NCBI GenBank assembly: GCA_028023455.1
Contig: JAQFVV010000233.1
Coordinates: 868,001 to 932,000 of the forward strand
Source of the DNA: Epiperipatus broadwayi
Lineage: Eukaryota; Onychophora; Udeonychophora; Euonychophora; Peripatidae
Length of the DNA stretch: 64,000 nucleotides
Reading direction: 5' to 3'
Positions 46,060 to 58,500 of the stretch are shown piece by piece. A model generated the notes under the pieces. That model saw only the letters and a list, made by a program, of their open reading frames with translations, had not been told where the DNA came from and searched no databases. A program made the translations under genes and the position numbers. The stretch's first letter is position 1, and every line of letters starts with the position of its first letter.

Positions 46060-48333
46060 CTAGCTTAACTTTTTCTCACTTGTTTTTGTATTGGGTTTCT
46101 TTAAAATAGTGGTAATACCACTAGTAGAGGGTTGGTTATTTTGCAACTCTACCCTACTTCTAGACCTGTCAAATCTAACAGCTTTCTTAGCATATGGATA
46201 TACCCTATTTCTATCACTAGAACTATATCTTCTTTTAAAGCCTATTTGATGCCTTTGATTATTATAGTCAACATTGATATTAGACAATGGATAGTTATTC
46301 CTGTCTCTATTTGTTTTAAATCTATTATCTATAGATGTTTCAGCATTTTCTAATGCATCTAATACTTCTGACACCTCTTCTATAGAATAACGGTCCGCTG
46401 CAATTAATAGTTGCTCCACATTTCTGGGCAAATTGTGTCGTATTATCCTTACTATCTGTCCCTCAGATAATGGACATGCTGTTAGTGTTTTTAATCGAAT
46501 AGCCTGACTCCTAAAGAAACTAGTATAGCTACCTTTATTCGGTTGATATTTTTCCTGAGTTATCTGGAATCTAATGCTATCTTGCTTGTCAGCGTTCCAG
46601 AAACTACCTGTTATTAAACATCTAAAGTCACCATAGGTATTTGGCTTTTCAAAAAGTGAATGCCACCAATCTTTGGCAGTACCACCTAAGTGATTACTAC
46701 AGATGGCCAATTTTTCCCTTTCAGTTAAAGCACATATTGAAAATAGTTCATCTAAACTATTTAGAAATTCATATGGATTTTCAGCATGGTCACCTCTAAA
46801 TGGTTTGATCCTCATAAAGCGTAATGCCATAGAGTTATTTGTTCCTCCCTCACAACTAGTATTCCCTTTAATTATTCGGCTGTCTATTTCTTTATTATTA
46901 TCAGATTCTATTTGACTATCTCCCTCTTTTCTTAAATACTCTATTTTATCTGTTGGAAATGGACTTTTATATTCTTCACCTTTACTATGCAATGCTTTTA
47001 CTTTACCTAATACTAAAGTTTGATTGCTACTGGATTTTATCTCTTCTATTTGTTCGTATACCTGTTGAAATTTTCCTTCCAAATTTACCTGTCCAATCAC
47101 TTGATCTAGGTATATCTTTTGTTCCTGTCTAAACCTATCTAAGTTTTGATCTATAGCTTCCTTATACTCATTACTATTTCTCTCTACTTGCATTACTTGT
47201 TCTTTTACGTCCCTTTGTAAGCGCTTTAAATTCTCACCTATTTTGGACCTGTACTTCTGATCATCTTCCTTTCTAATATTAAAATCCTCTAATTTTCCCA
47301 TTAAACCTTCTTCTATTTCTTCTTTTATATCTCTCCTATTTTGTACTACTAAATCATTAAATTTATCCACTAACTCTCTCTCCATTTCATCTTTCATCCT
47401 TATTTTACTCTGCATTATCTCTTCCTTTATCTCACATATTTCATTCTTAATATCTACTTTATTATTGTCAAACTCCTGCTTTAACTGGCTATTATTGGTC
47501 TGACATTGACTAATAGAATCCTCTATTTGTTTGTTTATACCCTTTATAGCAATTTCAGAAAATTCTATAAACTTAGTCTTAAGCAATTCCTGATTATTAT
47601 AATCTATTTGTTCTATTTCATCTCTTAAAGAACTAATAGTTTTTTCACTATTATCCAATCTTGATTCCAAGCCATTAAATTTACTATGTGTTTCCTCCTT
47701 AAAGTCTTCCATAGTCTTACAAGTATCATTGAGTTTTGTATTCATACTGTCGATACATGCTTTGATTTCATTACTATTTTTACTCATAGTTTCATGGAGA
47801 GATTCAAATTTTATATTACTCTCTTCTCTATATTTTCTATTATTTTCATTGAGATATTCAAATTTCATATTACACTCTTCCCTATTTCTATTTATATTCT
47901 CATTAATCTCTTCTCTATTTCTGCTTATATTCTCTTTAATCTCTTCTTGAATCTCTTCTCTATTTCTACTTATATTCTCATTGATTTTTCTATTATCTTC
48001 TTGCATCTCTTTTATATTTTTTCTATTATCTTCTTGCATCGCTTTTATCATCAGTGCTATTTGAGACAATGAAAAGCTATCTACATCTCTTTTATGTGAG
48101 ACTACTTCTTCTTCCTCTATTTTTAATTCCCTAATCTTTTCTTCTCCTTTTATTTCATCATCTGCAATTTGTACAATATCTGTAACTGTTTCTATATTAA
48201 TGGTCTCTTCCGCTTCCCTTTCCTCCTCACAACTACTATCCACAATGAATTCAGATATTTCCTCTACTGAACTGTTATCTTGATTATCCATTTTTTTCTT
48301 TATAATACTTTTCCTCAAAATTTTATATCGCAA
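46060..48333 (-). CDS. Retrotransposon Gag with long N-terminal coiled coil
   Basis: A single intact 757-residue frame. Residues about 1-75 are acidic; an upstream ATG gives 14 extra basic residues, so the ATG at 48291 (MDNQDNSS) may be the true start. Residues about 80-420 are predicted coiled coil, rich in E, K, N, I and R, with imperfect repeats of NISRNREEI and KFE-L-E. Residues about 502-640 match the Ty3/gypsy-type Gag capsid domain (KPFRGDHAENPYEFLNSLDE, LGGTAKDWW, then FRSQAIRLKTL). The tail is basic and Arg/Ser-rich (RRYSSSDRNR, RFDRSRSR) and could bind nucleic acid; I see no CCHC knuckle. It is the only protein of its element and would form the particle. The capsid match is clear by pattern; the helical region's role is inferred. 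The unbroken frame suggests recent function or recent insertion. Confidence 0.85.
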   Translation of the reverse strand: MRYKILRKSIIKKKMDNQDNSSVEEISEFIVDSSCEEEREAEETINIETVTDIVQIADDEIKGEEKIRELKIEEEEVVSHKRDVDSFSLSQIALMIKAMQEDNRKNIKEMQEDNRKINENISRNREEIQEEIKENISRNREEINENINRNREECNMKFEYLNENNRKYREESNIKFESLHETMSKNSNEIKACIDSMNTKLNDTCKTMEDFKEETHSKFNGLESRLDNSEKTISSLRDEIEQIDYNNQELLKTKFIEFSEIAIKGINKQIEDSISQCQTNNSQLKQEFDNNKVDIKNEICEIKEEIMQSKIRMKDEMERELVDKFNDLVVQNRRDIKEEIEEGLMGKLEDFNIRKEDDQKYRSKIGENLKRLQRDVKEQVMQVERNSNEYKEAIDQNLDRFRQEQKIYLDQVIGQVNLEGKFQQVYEQIEEIKSSSNQTLVLGKVKALHSKGEEYKSPFPTDKIEYLRKEGDSQIESDNNKEIDSRIIKGNTSCEGGTNNSMALRFMRIKPFRGDHAENPYEFLNSLDELFSICALTEREKLAICSNHLGGTAKDWWHSLFEKPNTYGDFRCLITGSFWNADKQDSIRFQITQEKYQPNKGSYTSFFRSQAIRLKTLTACPLSEGQIVRIIRHNLPRNVEQLLIAADRYSIEEVSEVLDALENAETSIDNRFKTNRDRNNYPLSNINVDYNNQRHQIGFKRRYSSSDRNRVYPYAKKAVRFDRSRSRVELQNNQPSTSGITTILKKPNTKTSEKKLS

Positions 48334-48941
48334 TAATATTTTACTATTAACTTTTCATAAAATAGTTTCTTACCAGTTCTTTTATCTCCTCCAACCATCA
48401 CCCACAATAAATATAGACAATACTTTCTATACACCCTATACTATCTAACTAATTATAATAATAATAACAATTAAATTATACGTGTCATAACGTCATTTCC
48501 CACATGCATGATTCACAAATACTTTGCACAAATTAAAACACTTTCAAATATATTTTTCAATAATACTTCAATAATTGACATGGTCATATTAAATACCAAT
48601 AATCGTTAGCCACATATGCATATTTTAAATTTTTATTTGTCAATTGATCCACAACAGTATAGTACGTTTTTTAAACAATCAGATTATCTACCACATAAAA
48701 TTAAAATTATTTTAATAATAAATATTATTTCTATAATCAAATATGAAATTATCTACTTCTGTAAAATATGTCTATTGACAATCTCCGATTTACATGAACA
48801 AATTTAAATACTAAACTATATGTAATTCCACTACACATCGTGCAATCTCATTGGAAAAGCAAAATTTAACCTTGTTAGTTGAATCTAACCTATCGATTGT
48901 AGTTCCAACTACACATCGTGCAACACGTTGGGCGATCACAA
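48334..48941 (-). other. 5' leader of the Gag-only element
   Basis: About 600 bases of noncoding leader between the 5' LTR and Gag. Immediately after the LTR the minus strand reads TTGTGATCGCCCAACGTG. This differs at one base from a TGG-initiated primer-binding site, but the tRNA was not identified. Two direct copies of ACTACACATCGTGCAA lie about 80 bases apart (around 48829 and 48909). Confidence 0.55.
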
Positions 48942-51900
48942 TCTGCCCTCCTCCTCCGTCCACGTCCTCTCCATAAAATTTTATATATAGTGTTTAAAAT
49001 ATATTCCGGGTTCTAGCTCAGTTTAACAAATGAATAAATGAAATATCCAGCATTAATTAAAAATGATTGCTGGTTCTAATCTTTCAAAATACAAGTACAG
49101 TTATATTTGTAAATGAATTAATAAATATTTATTATTTTCATGAGACATGGAGTGACGACACGGAGAACGAGATAGACTACATTGAGATATTATCCACATG
49201 ATACTATCTCAATGGCATAAGAACACTATTCCCCCTTTTACTATACTAAATAACTAACTTATAGTATTCTTACGACTTTCTAAGCTCTTTTCACTAAGAT
49301 TAAAATAATAATCATGTCTTAATATTCTTTGTAATAATAATCTAGCTCAATTAAATAAGATTAAGTAAATAAATAGAATAAATAAAATAAAATCAAATCT
49401 CAGGTTCATAAATTGTATTCTAACTGATTTAAAATTACGGTAGTAAACTATGAAAAGGGAATTTTATGTCATAAATTCACTACGCAGCAACTAACAATAA
49501 TAAATAATAATAATAATAATAATAATAATAGTATAATATAATCTTATTACTTCCTAAATGAAATAAATAATTACGTACGTGGCAGTATTTTAATAATCCG
49601 ACAACAAAATACGTGTGGTAACATTAGCATATAATTTATTTTAATATTGTGGCAACCAACTTATGACCAATAAATGATATAATTATGATCTTTTAATTTT
49701 ATCATACAAATAAATTTTCAAAATTATTATAACACTTTTATGTTTACCTATTTTGTGCAAAACTATATGTCTGTTTCAATTATAAATGTGTATTGTGATA
49801 TCATGCATCCATGTGGAGAAATAATAACGAAGACACAAAGCTTTATAATAAATTTACAACAAAGTTTATTAATAACATAAACAAATAACACTATTTTACA
49901 TTATGTACATTGGATATCCTTACTCTCCTATCACAAAATTATTTTACTAGTTTATACAATAAAACCAAACTTCTACTTATTTTTCTAGTTAATTCTTATC
50001 TTTTAAATACTTAAGAAAGTACAGTATTATTATTATTGGATTTCTTATTTTAGTTTAGCTTGTTACAAAATGTATTTATTTATAATTATCACTAATACTT
50101 TGTATCCCTACTATTTTTTAAAATTATATTTTTATAAAATTACATTCGTAGTAAACATTCTACAAAATCATAAAACTCTAATTTTATATTAGTTATATGG
50201 AATCCTACAGATTCAAAAACATTCTTCTACATTTGATATTACGTTTTATTGTTCACTATACAATGCTTATTAATCTAATATACTCATTCAAGCCTTGCTT
50301 CGGATGGTAATTACAATTATTAACACACCATGCACAAATATATGTGTCTATTACACATTATTGAATTATTTTCTTAACAAACATGCAATATTTATTTTCT
50401 AAATATTATTATAAAAATATTCAAATTTTATTATCACTTAAAAAAAAAACTTTGTTTTAGATTTCTCTTTTAAAAATCTTATATTCGTTTCCAAATTGGT
50501 TTTAAACTGTATTATATGATTCTTTCTCTCTTTATGATTTTTGTACTTTCACTTTTAAAATTACACAATTCTAACACATTCCAGTAAATAAACTATTCTT
50601 ACTTAAACGATAACATACCCTCAATTCTATTTTATTCATTATTTCTGTAAAAAATATCTTTCTGACGATGCAGATTCACGAAACAAGGATAGCGAAAATA
50701 GATGCACAGGATCAAAATAACTAGAATATTATCCGTCATAAACCTTGACAATAATGGCACAGTGAATTCAAAGACACTATAGAGGAGTGACCTTTGTCTG
50801 TCTACCCACCTCTATTATAGGAGTGATGCTAAAGCTATTTCTTCAGCTTTATATAACATCAAAGAGTTTAAAAGATACGTAAAGACACTGTCCAAAATAT
50901 ATGTGTTCAGTGATAGGGCTTAGTTAGCTATACTGAAATCACACAAACTAACTATGATCCAAATACTTTATTTTTCTTATTTCTTAGCAAAACATCATCT
51001 TGGTTTCCTCTACACTAGTACTACCAAGTCACTATCCGATCTTATTTCTCTAGATTTTTCTATACAGTACATCGACAAATTCTTATCTACATTTCTAACA
51101 ATAATAAAATTCATTTTATTTCAAAACTATACAGCTGTTCTCTAAGAAAATCTTTTACTACTTTTCTCGTATATTTATCATATACAAACTATTTTAAAAT
51201 ATCTAATACTTTGTTACATGAAAGTTCAAAAGAATCACACAATTGTTTTGACAACTTATACTATTAATTATACTTGAAATAACTTATTGCATGCATATTT
51301 TAAAATTATTCTTATCTCAGAATATGTTTTAATGTTGTATAAAATGTGTACTTATAATTTTAAAACTTTCACACATCATTCTTAATCAATAGATGATCTA
51401 AAAAAAATACATTATGCATTATGAATAAATACCAAAATTACCAAAACGATCTTGATCTTCTCGATCGTGTTCTGTAGGCTTCACCATTCCATTAATTCTT
51501 GTAGATATTAAAACTTCCATACATACTTTTTATTTTTAAAACAATATTTCTATCATTCTATTAAGCTATTATATTTAAATCTCATTATTATTAAATTTAT
51601 GTTTATATGTTTTCCCTAATCTAATATAGCATTTTATATTTAAAAATAAATTAATAAAATATTTAAATTATATTTACGATACTTCTTCACCAGACTTTCT
51701 TGAACCGTTCATATTTAAGCTAAAAAAAAAATATTTTATTTCTTCTTCAGTCACTTAATGTTCTATTTTAAAGTAAAACAATTAGCTCTGTTTAATAAAT
51801 CTTCATAGACGACAATCCTTGGTTTTCACAATATTGTATATAATTATTAATTCATGGCATTCTCTTCTACTATTGTCTGCTAATATTTTCCCGCGCGACT

Positions 51901-53527
51901 TTTCCCCGATGCATCTTCTGGGTACATTTAAATCTTCAATAAAATTTCCGTTTCCATGGATCCATTTTCATTAAGTAATTTAATTTTATCTTTTCTAAAT
52001 CAAGCATTTCTTCCATTGAATACTTTATAATATTTTTTTAATTAGATAAAGTTTTTCGGCTCCTTTTCTATAAAATACATAATAGCACTTTCATATTATT
52101 CTTTAACTTTTTCTTTATTTTAAAATTCTGGTACTATATTTTTAATAATGTTTTCCTTTAAAAGATAAACATTCTTTCTTCATCATTATTTTTCTTTATA
52201 ATAAAACGCATATTAAATTTTTTCCATAGAGAAGAATAAAATAACTTTAAAGTAGCCTTATAAATTTTGCGTCATAATTTTTTCCTGACGGCATGTAACT
52301 TCTCTTTTAAATTTTCATATAGCGTCCCAATTATATTTTTCTGAGTTATAACAATAAGTTTCTGGTTGAGCATAAATAAAGCTGTATTAAGACAATTTCC
52401 AAATATTTTTCCTTCAGTAATAAATTTAGGTATTTTTCCTTGTACTTCCATCTCTACTGTAGGTTTTTGGTTAAATTCGAATAAATTTCCCTGGTAAGAT
52501 AACTTTTAAAATTAGCAATTCATATCGATACAGTCAAAATATATTATATGTTACAGAAGAACTTTTTTTTTTAAATAAATACAAAATTTTAAATTTATAT
52601 CACTTTTCCAGCTACGGTGTTATCAGCTACAAAAATGTGTTACTTTCTCTTTCACTTACACATTCCTTCTCCCCGCTCTGTATAATTCCTATATTTTTGT
52701 CTGCTAATTTACCTCCGTTGATTGGTTAATAACTTTATTTTAGCGCGAACAAATTTATCCATTTTAGTTTTATAACAGAATAGACGTTTAAAATAAAGAA
52801 TTGATGACGTAATGTCTCAAATATTATTTAGACTAGTACTTTTTAAATTCAATTATACTTTTATAAAAATTATTTAAACTTTAAAAACAATTATTAAAAT
52901 AATATTTAATATTTAAACTTTCACTTTAATGATCGATGGCAATTATATCTAGTTTCAAATTCACAAACTTTATTATTATTTTAACAAGCGTGTGTGTGAA
53001 GGTATATAATATACAGTCACGTGTTTACTAACTTTATCAAATGATTTTTTATTTACGTCTCGGTCTAAATTACCAAAACTGATATATTTTATAAAAAATT
53101 TGGAAAATAATTTAAACTTGTAGAACTAAATATAATTCTCACCATCCTAAAGTTTATTTTAAAATATACTCTATTAATTTTGACTATTAAATATAATTAT
53201 AACACTACATATAGCATTTATTTAATTTATTAGTTTGAAAATATTATACTCAAATTATTAATATACTTTTTAACTATTTATAGCTGTGTTATTTTATATG
53301 GCCAGCTTTTACAACCATAAGCAATGATATATTTAAGCTTTATTTAATTGTTTTCTTTTAAAATAATCTATTACATTTTTAGATACCAGGTATTTTCAGC
53401 TTTAAATTGTACTATAAAATTTAATTATCCTACTATTATTTATATATCATACAAATATAACTTAAAATTTAAAATTTTTTTAGTAATTGACCTTTCTACC
53501 TTATTATGACCTACAGACAAGGGCACA
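48942..53527 (-). repeat. 5' LTR of the Gag-only element (4586 bp)
   Basis: Direct repeat of 41244-45819; small indels account for the 10-bp difference in length. It contains the same TAA microsatellite (around 49500-49530), the identical 63-codon frame (50954-51145) and the same CCAAT-like motif. It would drive transcription of Gag. Confidence 0.9.
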
Positions 53528-55260
53528 ATATATATCATTTTTTGAGTAGCTAATAACCAAAATAGCATAAATTGAAGCATTAAATCTCACCATTTGTGTA
53601 TGACATAGCTTCTCTTTGTGTGTGTATATATATATTTAATGTATTATTTCTGCATATATGCATTTTAATAAATTCTATAAATTATTTAATTTATAGGATA
53701 TATATAATTTGAATATGCATGTTTTAACGGTTGAGATGATCATAGAGTCTTACCGTATCTGTGCTACAGAGTGCCACCAGGCTATTTGAACCTGAAAAAT
53801 TTATATAGTAGGCAGATTGTGCTGTTAAGATCTAATTTTCACATATATTTTATTCTGACCATCAGCCCATGCCACTAGTTCATAGAGACTCAGATAAAAC
53901 TTGTTTAAAGGAAATATATTAATATTTTTTAAAAAAAGAAATAAGCCACTGCCAGTAATTAACACACAAACATTTATTAAAGCACATATAAATAAAATTG
54001 GGGAATAAAATTTATCTTTAGATTTTAATATTAATTTTTAAATTTAGATTACTATTTGAAACAGTCTGCACAGATGAATTTAATAATATTTTATTAGAGT
54101 GTTGAGTGTGAATAGACTACATAGATTGCATTTGAAAAGAAAATGTTCTATCACTTATTCAACCTTAGGCCAAAAATTCGCAGTCAAACTTACGACAATC
54201 CATCTGATACATTGATGTATTTGATGCAGCATAAATATGATGGAACAATACCATACTGTCAGAAATGCACATCTGAACAGCATGATTATAGAGAAAAAAA
54301 TGTCTGTTACATCTGTCTGGTGAAAAGAATAATAAAAAAAACTCCATAGTAAGGGATTGCGGTCCTTTTTACCATCTTACTATCCCATTCCATAGGCTAA
54401 AGGGGTGATCCAAGGAGCTTCTGATGGTAAGTACAAAATGGGCCTTATTTTGCCCAAGTGCAGTGTATCATGTGATCCTGCATGTAGCAGACCTTCATAC
54501 TACATTTACTAATTACACCAATATATCCAATCGATTAACCCAATTTAACTATGAAACAAATAACCTAAGATTTACCCTCCCTTAAACTAACATAACTTTA
54601 CGAATCTATGCAGCCATTCATACCCGACTAAAATTTAACATTTATTAAAAGTTGTTTAACAACAAAAAAAAATCATAATAAAAACTTAAAAGAACGAAAC
54701 AAATAACTTAATGGAAATAACTTAAAAAATACATCAAATAAAATTAGTTATTAATAATAATTTACGTTGGTCAGATAGGATTCTATTTCTATTAAATACT
54801 GAAAAGGTTTTGGAATTAAAGTTCTTACTGTTTTAAAAATGTTCATTAGTTATATAGTTCTTACTGTTTTAGAAAAGTTCATCCTTTACAGTTGCTTGCA
54901 ATTTGGGATCCAGCATTAATTCCCCCAATGTCCTATGGTCCGCAAGAAAACGATTGGTTATTTCTTTTTTTTTATAGCAAAACTGAAGGGATTGAAGAGT
55001 GCATCTTTTCAATCCCTTCTCCTTCAATTATCTCCACATTAACACATATAGCACACCTCTGCTTTCACATCTCTCTCTTTTTTTTAATTATTTCCAAACT
55101 TTTCCTTTTATTCTAGACTTTCGGATCCAATGGACATTATGTCACGATGATGATGATCCTTTCATTGAGGTTCATTTCCTGAGGGATTTCTTTTATTGGC
55201 TATTAGTTTCTATTGTTTTTTCTTTCCTATCTGACCTTTACTTATACATTTTAAAATGCC

Positions 55261-55279
55261 CAAAGGCTAGTTTACTTTT
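55261..55279. repeat. Target-site duplication, left copy
   Basis: CAAAGGCTAGTTTACTTTT, identical to 61578-61596. It bounds the 3' end of the LINE. Confidence 0.9.
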
Positions 55280-55555
55280 CATTTCAACAAAAATTTTATT
55301 AACAATAAATAGTGATTACATACTAATAAAGGATAGATAAATGAATAAATTGTACAATAATATGATTGTATAATGTTCTATTTGTTATCTGGCAAGATTT
55401 TGTTATGAGAGTACAATTGTTATACTCTTATGTGGTTAGGTATAGTGATGAGATTCTAATAACTTGATTAATGGAATAAGCATTTTTTATATAAACATGA
55501 ATATTTTCTTTTAGAATTTCCTATTCTATAATGCTGGGTAGGTGGGAGTTGATAA

Positions 55556-58500
55556 TCAGGAAAAGGAAAGTGCAGTTAAAGACCAGGTGTCATCAAAGAC
55601 TTTACTGGAGGCCAGGAGCTGGTCACGTTTCTTGATTTTTTTGAGCGTTTGATAAAACAATGGTATGATTTGTGGCGGGGGTAATTCCATGAGAGTTTTG
55701 CATCTCACTATCCATATGGAATAAAGGACAAAGGTAGAAAGCCTTATTATTGAAAAAAACCCATTATGAATGGCATTTTCAAGTGAGAAAATCATATCAG
55801 GTCTTATGTTGGAATTGATTATAATTATATCTTTCAGTGTTTTAAGTCTTGGGCACCGGTGTATAATATGGTCTATGGTTTCATCTTCACGAGCACACAG
55901 ACCACATATAGGGTCAATGCTGGTAAAACCTCTTCGGTGATAAAGGAACCAATTCGTGGGAAGCGCATTAAGATTTATTTTAATGATGAAGTCAAGGAAT
56001 TTGGGTTCCAGACTCCATCTTTTAAAGTGTGAAATGAGTCTTTGGTTGGTTACTTTTAGGCTGGTTTTTATGGGTTGTTGATTATAGTTGATTATATTGT
56101 ATGCTTCCCATAAGGTGATTTTTTTGTTAAGGTTAAAGGGCATTATTGGGTTATAAAGTTGTAGGTGGTCTATTAGGGAGGCTATCCATGAACTGGCAGA
56201 GGGCGGAGGACGATCTGTCGGTGTAATTTTTTTAATAATGTTGGAGTATCCACAGGAGAGGATCAGATTATGTAGAGTGTTGTGGGTTTTCTGTAAAATT
56301 ATTGCTTGTATTGAGTGGAATGACAGTCCATTGAACCTGCATGGTCGTTGGATGCCTCGCAAGCTAATAGCAACTGTCCTTCCTCTCCAAAGAAGTTTGG
56401 TACATAATCGGTTGATTTTATTTTGAAACTGTTTAGACATTTTTACGAATGGAAGGTAATATGAGATTTTTGGCATTATGATCATGTTGAGGAGGCCAAC
56501 CTTTCCATATAATGAAAGGTATACTCTAGAGAGTGACGTGGTGATGGCTTCAGTTGAATGGAGGATTGCATCTTGAATCTCTCTTGCCATTGCAGTTGGT
56601 GTTTTGAAGATTGGGAAACCTAGGTATCTTTGGGGTTTTGCAGAAAAGGGAGAGTTAATTTGTTTACCAGACATAATCTTCCAGATGGAAGATTTGTTAA
56701 AGTTTATTTGTAGGCCAAGTTTCGCTGTATTTCTGTTTAAGATGTTCATGAGATGGGGAAGGTATTTAATGGTGGGAAGAACAACCATGATGTCATCTAT
56801 ATATGCAAATACATTGAAGTTTTTATTGAGAGAGGGAAGGAAAATTCCAGGGAGGTTTTTTTCTATATCCATCAGAAGAGGGTTGATGTATGCTGTGAAG
56901 AAAAGGGCACTGAGTGGAGATCCTTGAGGGATCGACTTGTATGGCTTGAAGCCTGGTGTGATCTTGCCATCAAGAGAGAGAAAAATCTCTCTGTTGTTGA
57001 GCAGATTGCTGATCATCTGAACAATCCCGGCTGGAATGTCGCATTCCGACAGAATATCCAGGAGGATATTTATCTGGACTGAATCAAATGCTGCCGCAAC
57101 ATCCAGCTGGACAGCAATAGGTTTTGATTTACGATGTCCTCTGATGTAATTGAATAGTGCAGTTACATTGGACATAGCATGCGAGGTTGATGATCCCTTT
57201 TTTCCGTATTGGTTTGACGAGATATGGCTAAGGATTTGAGTTTGGATTTGATCTTTAATGACTGACTCAATTATCTTGATAAGCAATGGGGTCATGGAAA
57301 TTGGCCGGATATTGTTAATGTCGTTTAGTGGTTTTGCTTTTTTAATAAAAGGCACGAGTGCCACTGGGTAAAGATCTGTTATGTTTCTGTTGCCGGAGGC
57401 TAGGTGATCAATCATTTTTTTAATAATTGGCACAGTGAATTGACTGAGGTGTTTGAGAAGGAAATTTGGGATGCCATGAAGGCCAGGATGAACGCCATCA
57501 GGGAGAGATGTTATCTTCTTTTTGATTTGGATTTCTGTGATGCCATGTTCGCCGGGGTCACCAGCATCCAACCAGCTGTTTATAGGAGGAGCTCCATCTT
57601 TTTGCATTAATTGGCAGAATTGTTTGCTGATGTGCTGCATCATTGGAAAGCCAACGAGATTGGTTCCATTAGAATTAATGGATAAGGGAGTGATTTGTTT
57701 TCTATTGTACCCCAGTGCCCATCTAAGGTAGTCTCTCGTCCAGCAGTGTTGTTGTGCTAAGAAACATTTGGCTCTTCTGATGGATATATATTCTGCAAGG
57801 GACTTTTGCTTGATTTTGTAGAGATTTTTAAGGAAGATGATTTTTTCTGTATTTGTGAAATTTTGCTGTAAAGCTTGAAGTTGTATATTAATGTCTGTTA
57901 GATCATTTAGAAGGCCATTAGGTCCTTTGATTTTCCTGGCGTGGTGATTTAATATGGATTGTAGTATTCCGATGAAGGAAAACCAGCCCTCCTCAGCAGG
58001 AAGGGAAAGGATGTTTATTTTCTGGAAAAGGATGTATGCCTCAGATACTATCGCTTCGGTCATATTTGATTGGGTGATCATGCGCATGGTTTTACCAGGT
58101 CCATCAATAGGTGCAGGGATTGAAATAGGTGTAAGTTGTAAGATTAGAGCCATATGATCAGAGAAAGCAACAGGGGCCAAGGCTGCATCAAGGTTGAAAT
58201 GGAGGTCTGGGGTGTAGTAAACCAAATCAATCAGGGACTTTTTAGTTTTAGTATAGAAAGAGTAGGCTTCGGGAGGGAAGAAGCCCTCTCCACACATTAA
58301 TCTGCGATTTATTAGATGCAAAAATCTCTTGTTGAAGTCATTGTATGTGGTGTTAAAGTCTCCCAGAAGAATAGTAGGGGAGGCTCTGTTAGCGTTGATG
58401 GCATTTAGGATGTGGATTATTTTTAGATATTGAGAGGTGTCTTTGGCTGTATATATATAAGCTATGATGATCGGATAACCCCAATAGTCTATTTCTATGA

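Larger units (their letters stand above)
41244..53527 (-). mobile_element. Gag-only LTR retrotransposon with 4.58-kb LTRs
   Basis: A complete 12,284-bp LTR element on the minus strand. Two LTRs (41244-45819 and 48942-53527) flank a 3,122-bp interior whose only long ORF is Gag. A purine-rich tract (minus-strand GAAGGGGGAAGTTA) lies directly upstream of the 3' LTR, which fixes the orientation. The flanking tetranucleotide ATAT on both sides (41240-41243 and 53528-53531) fits a target-site duplication but is weak in AT-rich DNA. No protease, RT, RNase H or integrase is present, so it would rely on proteins supplied elsewhere. The layout resembles plant LARD elements (very long LTRs) and TR-GAG elements (Gag-only). 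LTR divergence of a few percent or less suggests a fairly recent insertion. Confidence 0.88.

Noticed and set aside
41246-53525. LTR ends set at TGCCC...GGGCA instead of TGTGCCC...GGGCAGA
   Set aside because: The shorter ends give perfect inverted termini but no target duplication; the longer shared boundary gives ATAT on both sides, so I used it.
54143-54349. 68-codon frame with four cysteines (CQKC and CYIC)
   Set aside because: It resembles a zinc motif, but the paralogous repeat at 28306-30488 has frameshifts and lacks the cysteines, so I treat it as chance.
53720-55280. Pairing this repeat with 28306-30488 as the two LTRs of one giant element
   Set aside because: The copies are in opposite orientation, so they cannot be the LTRs of one provirus-like element.
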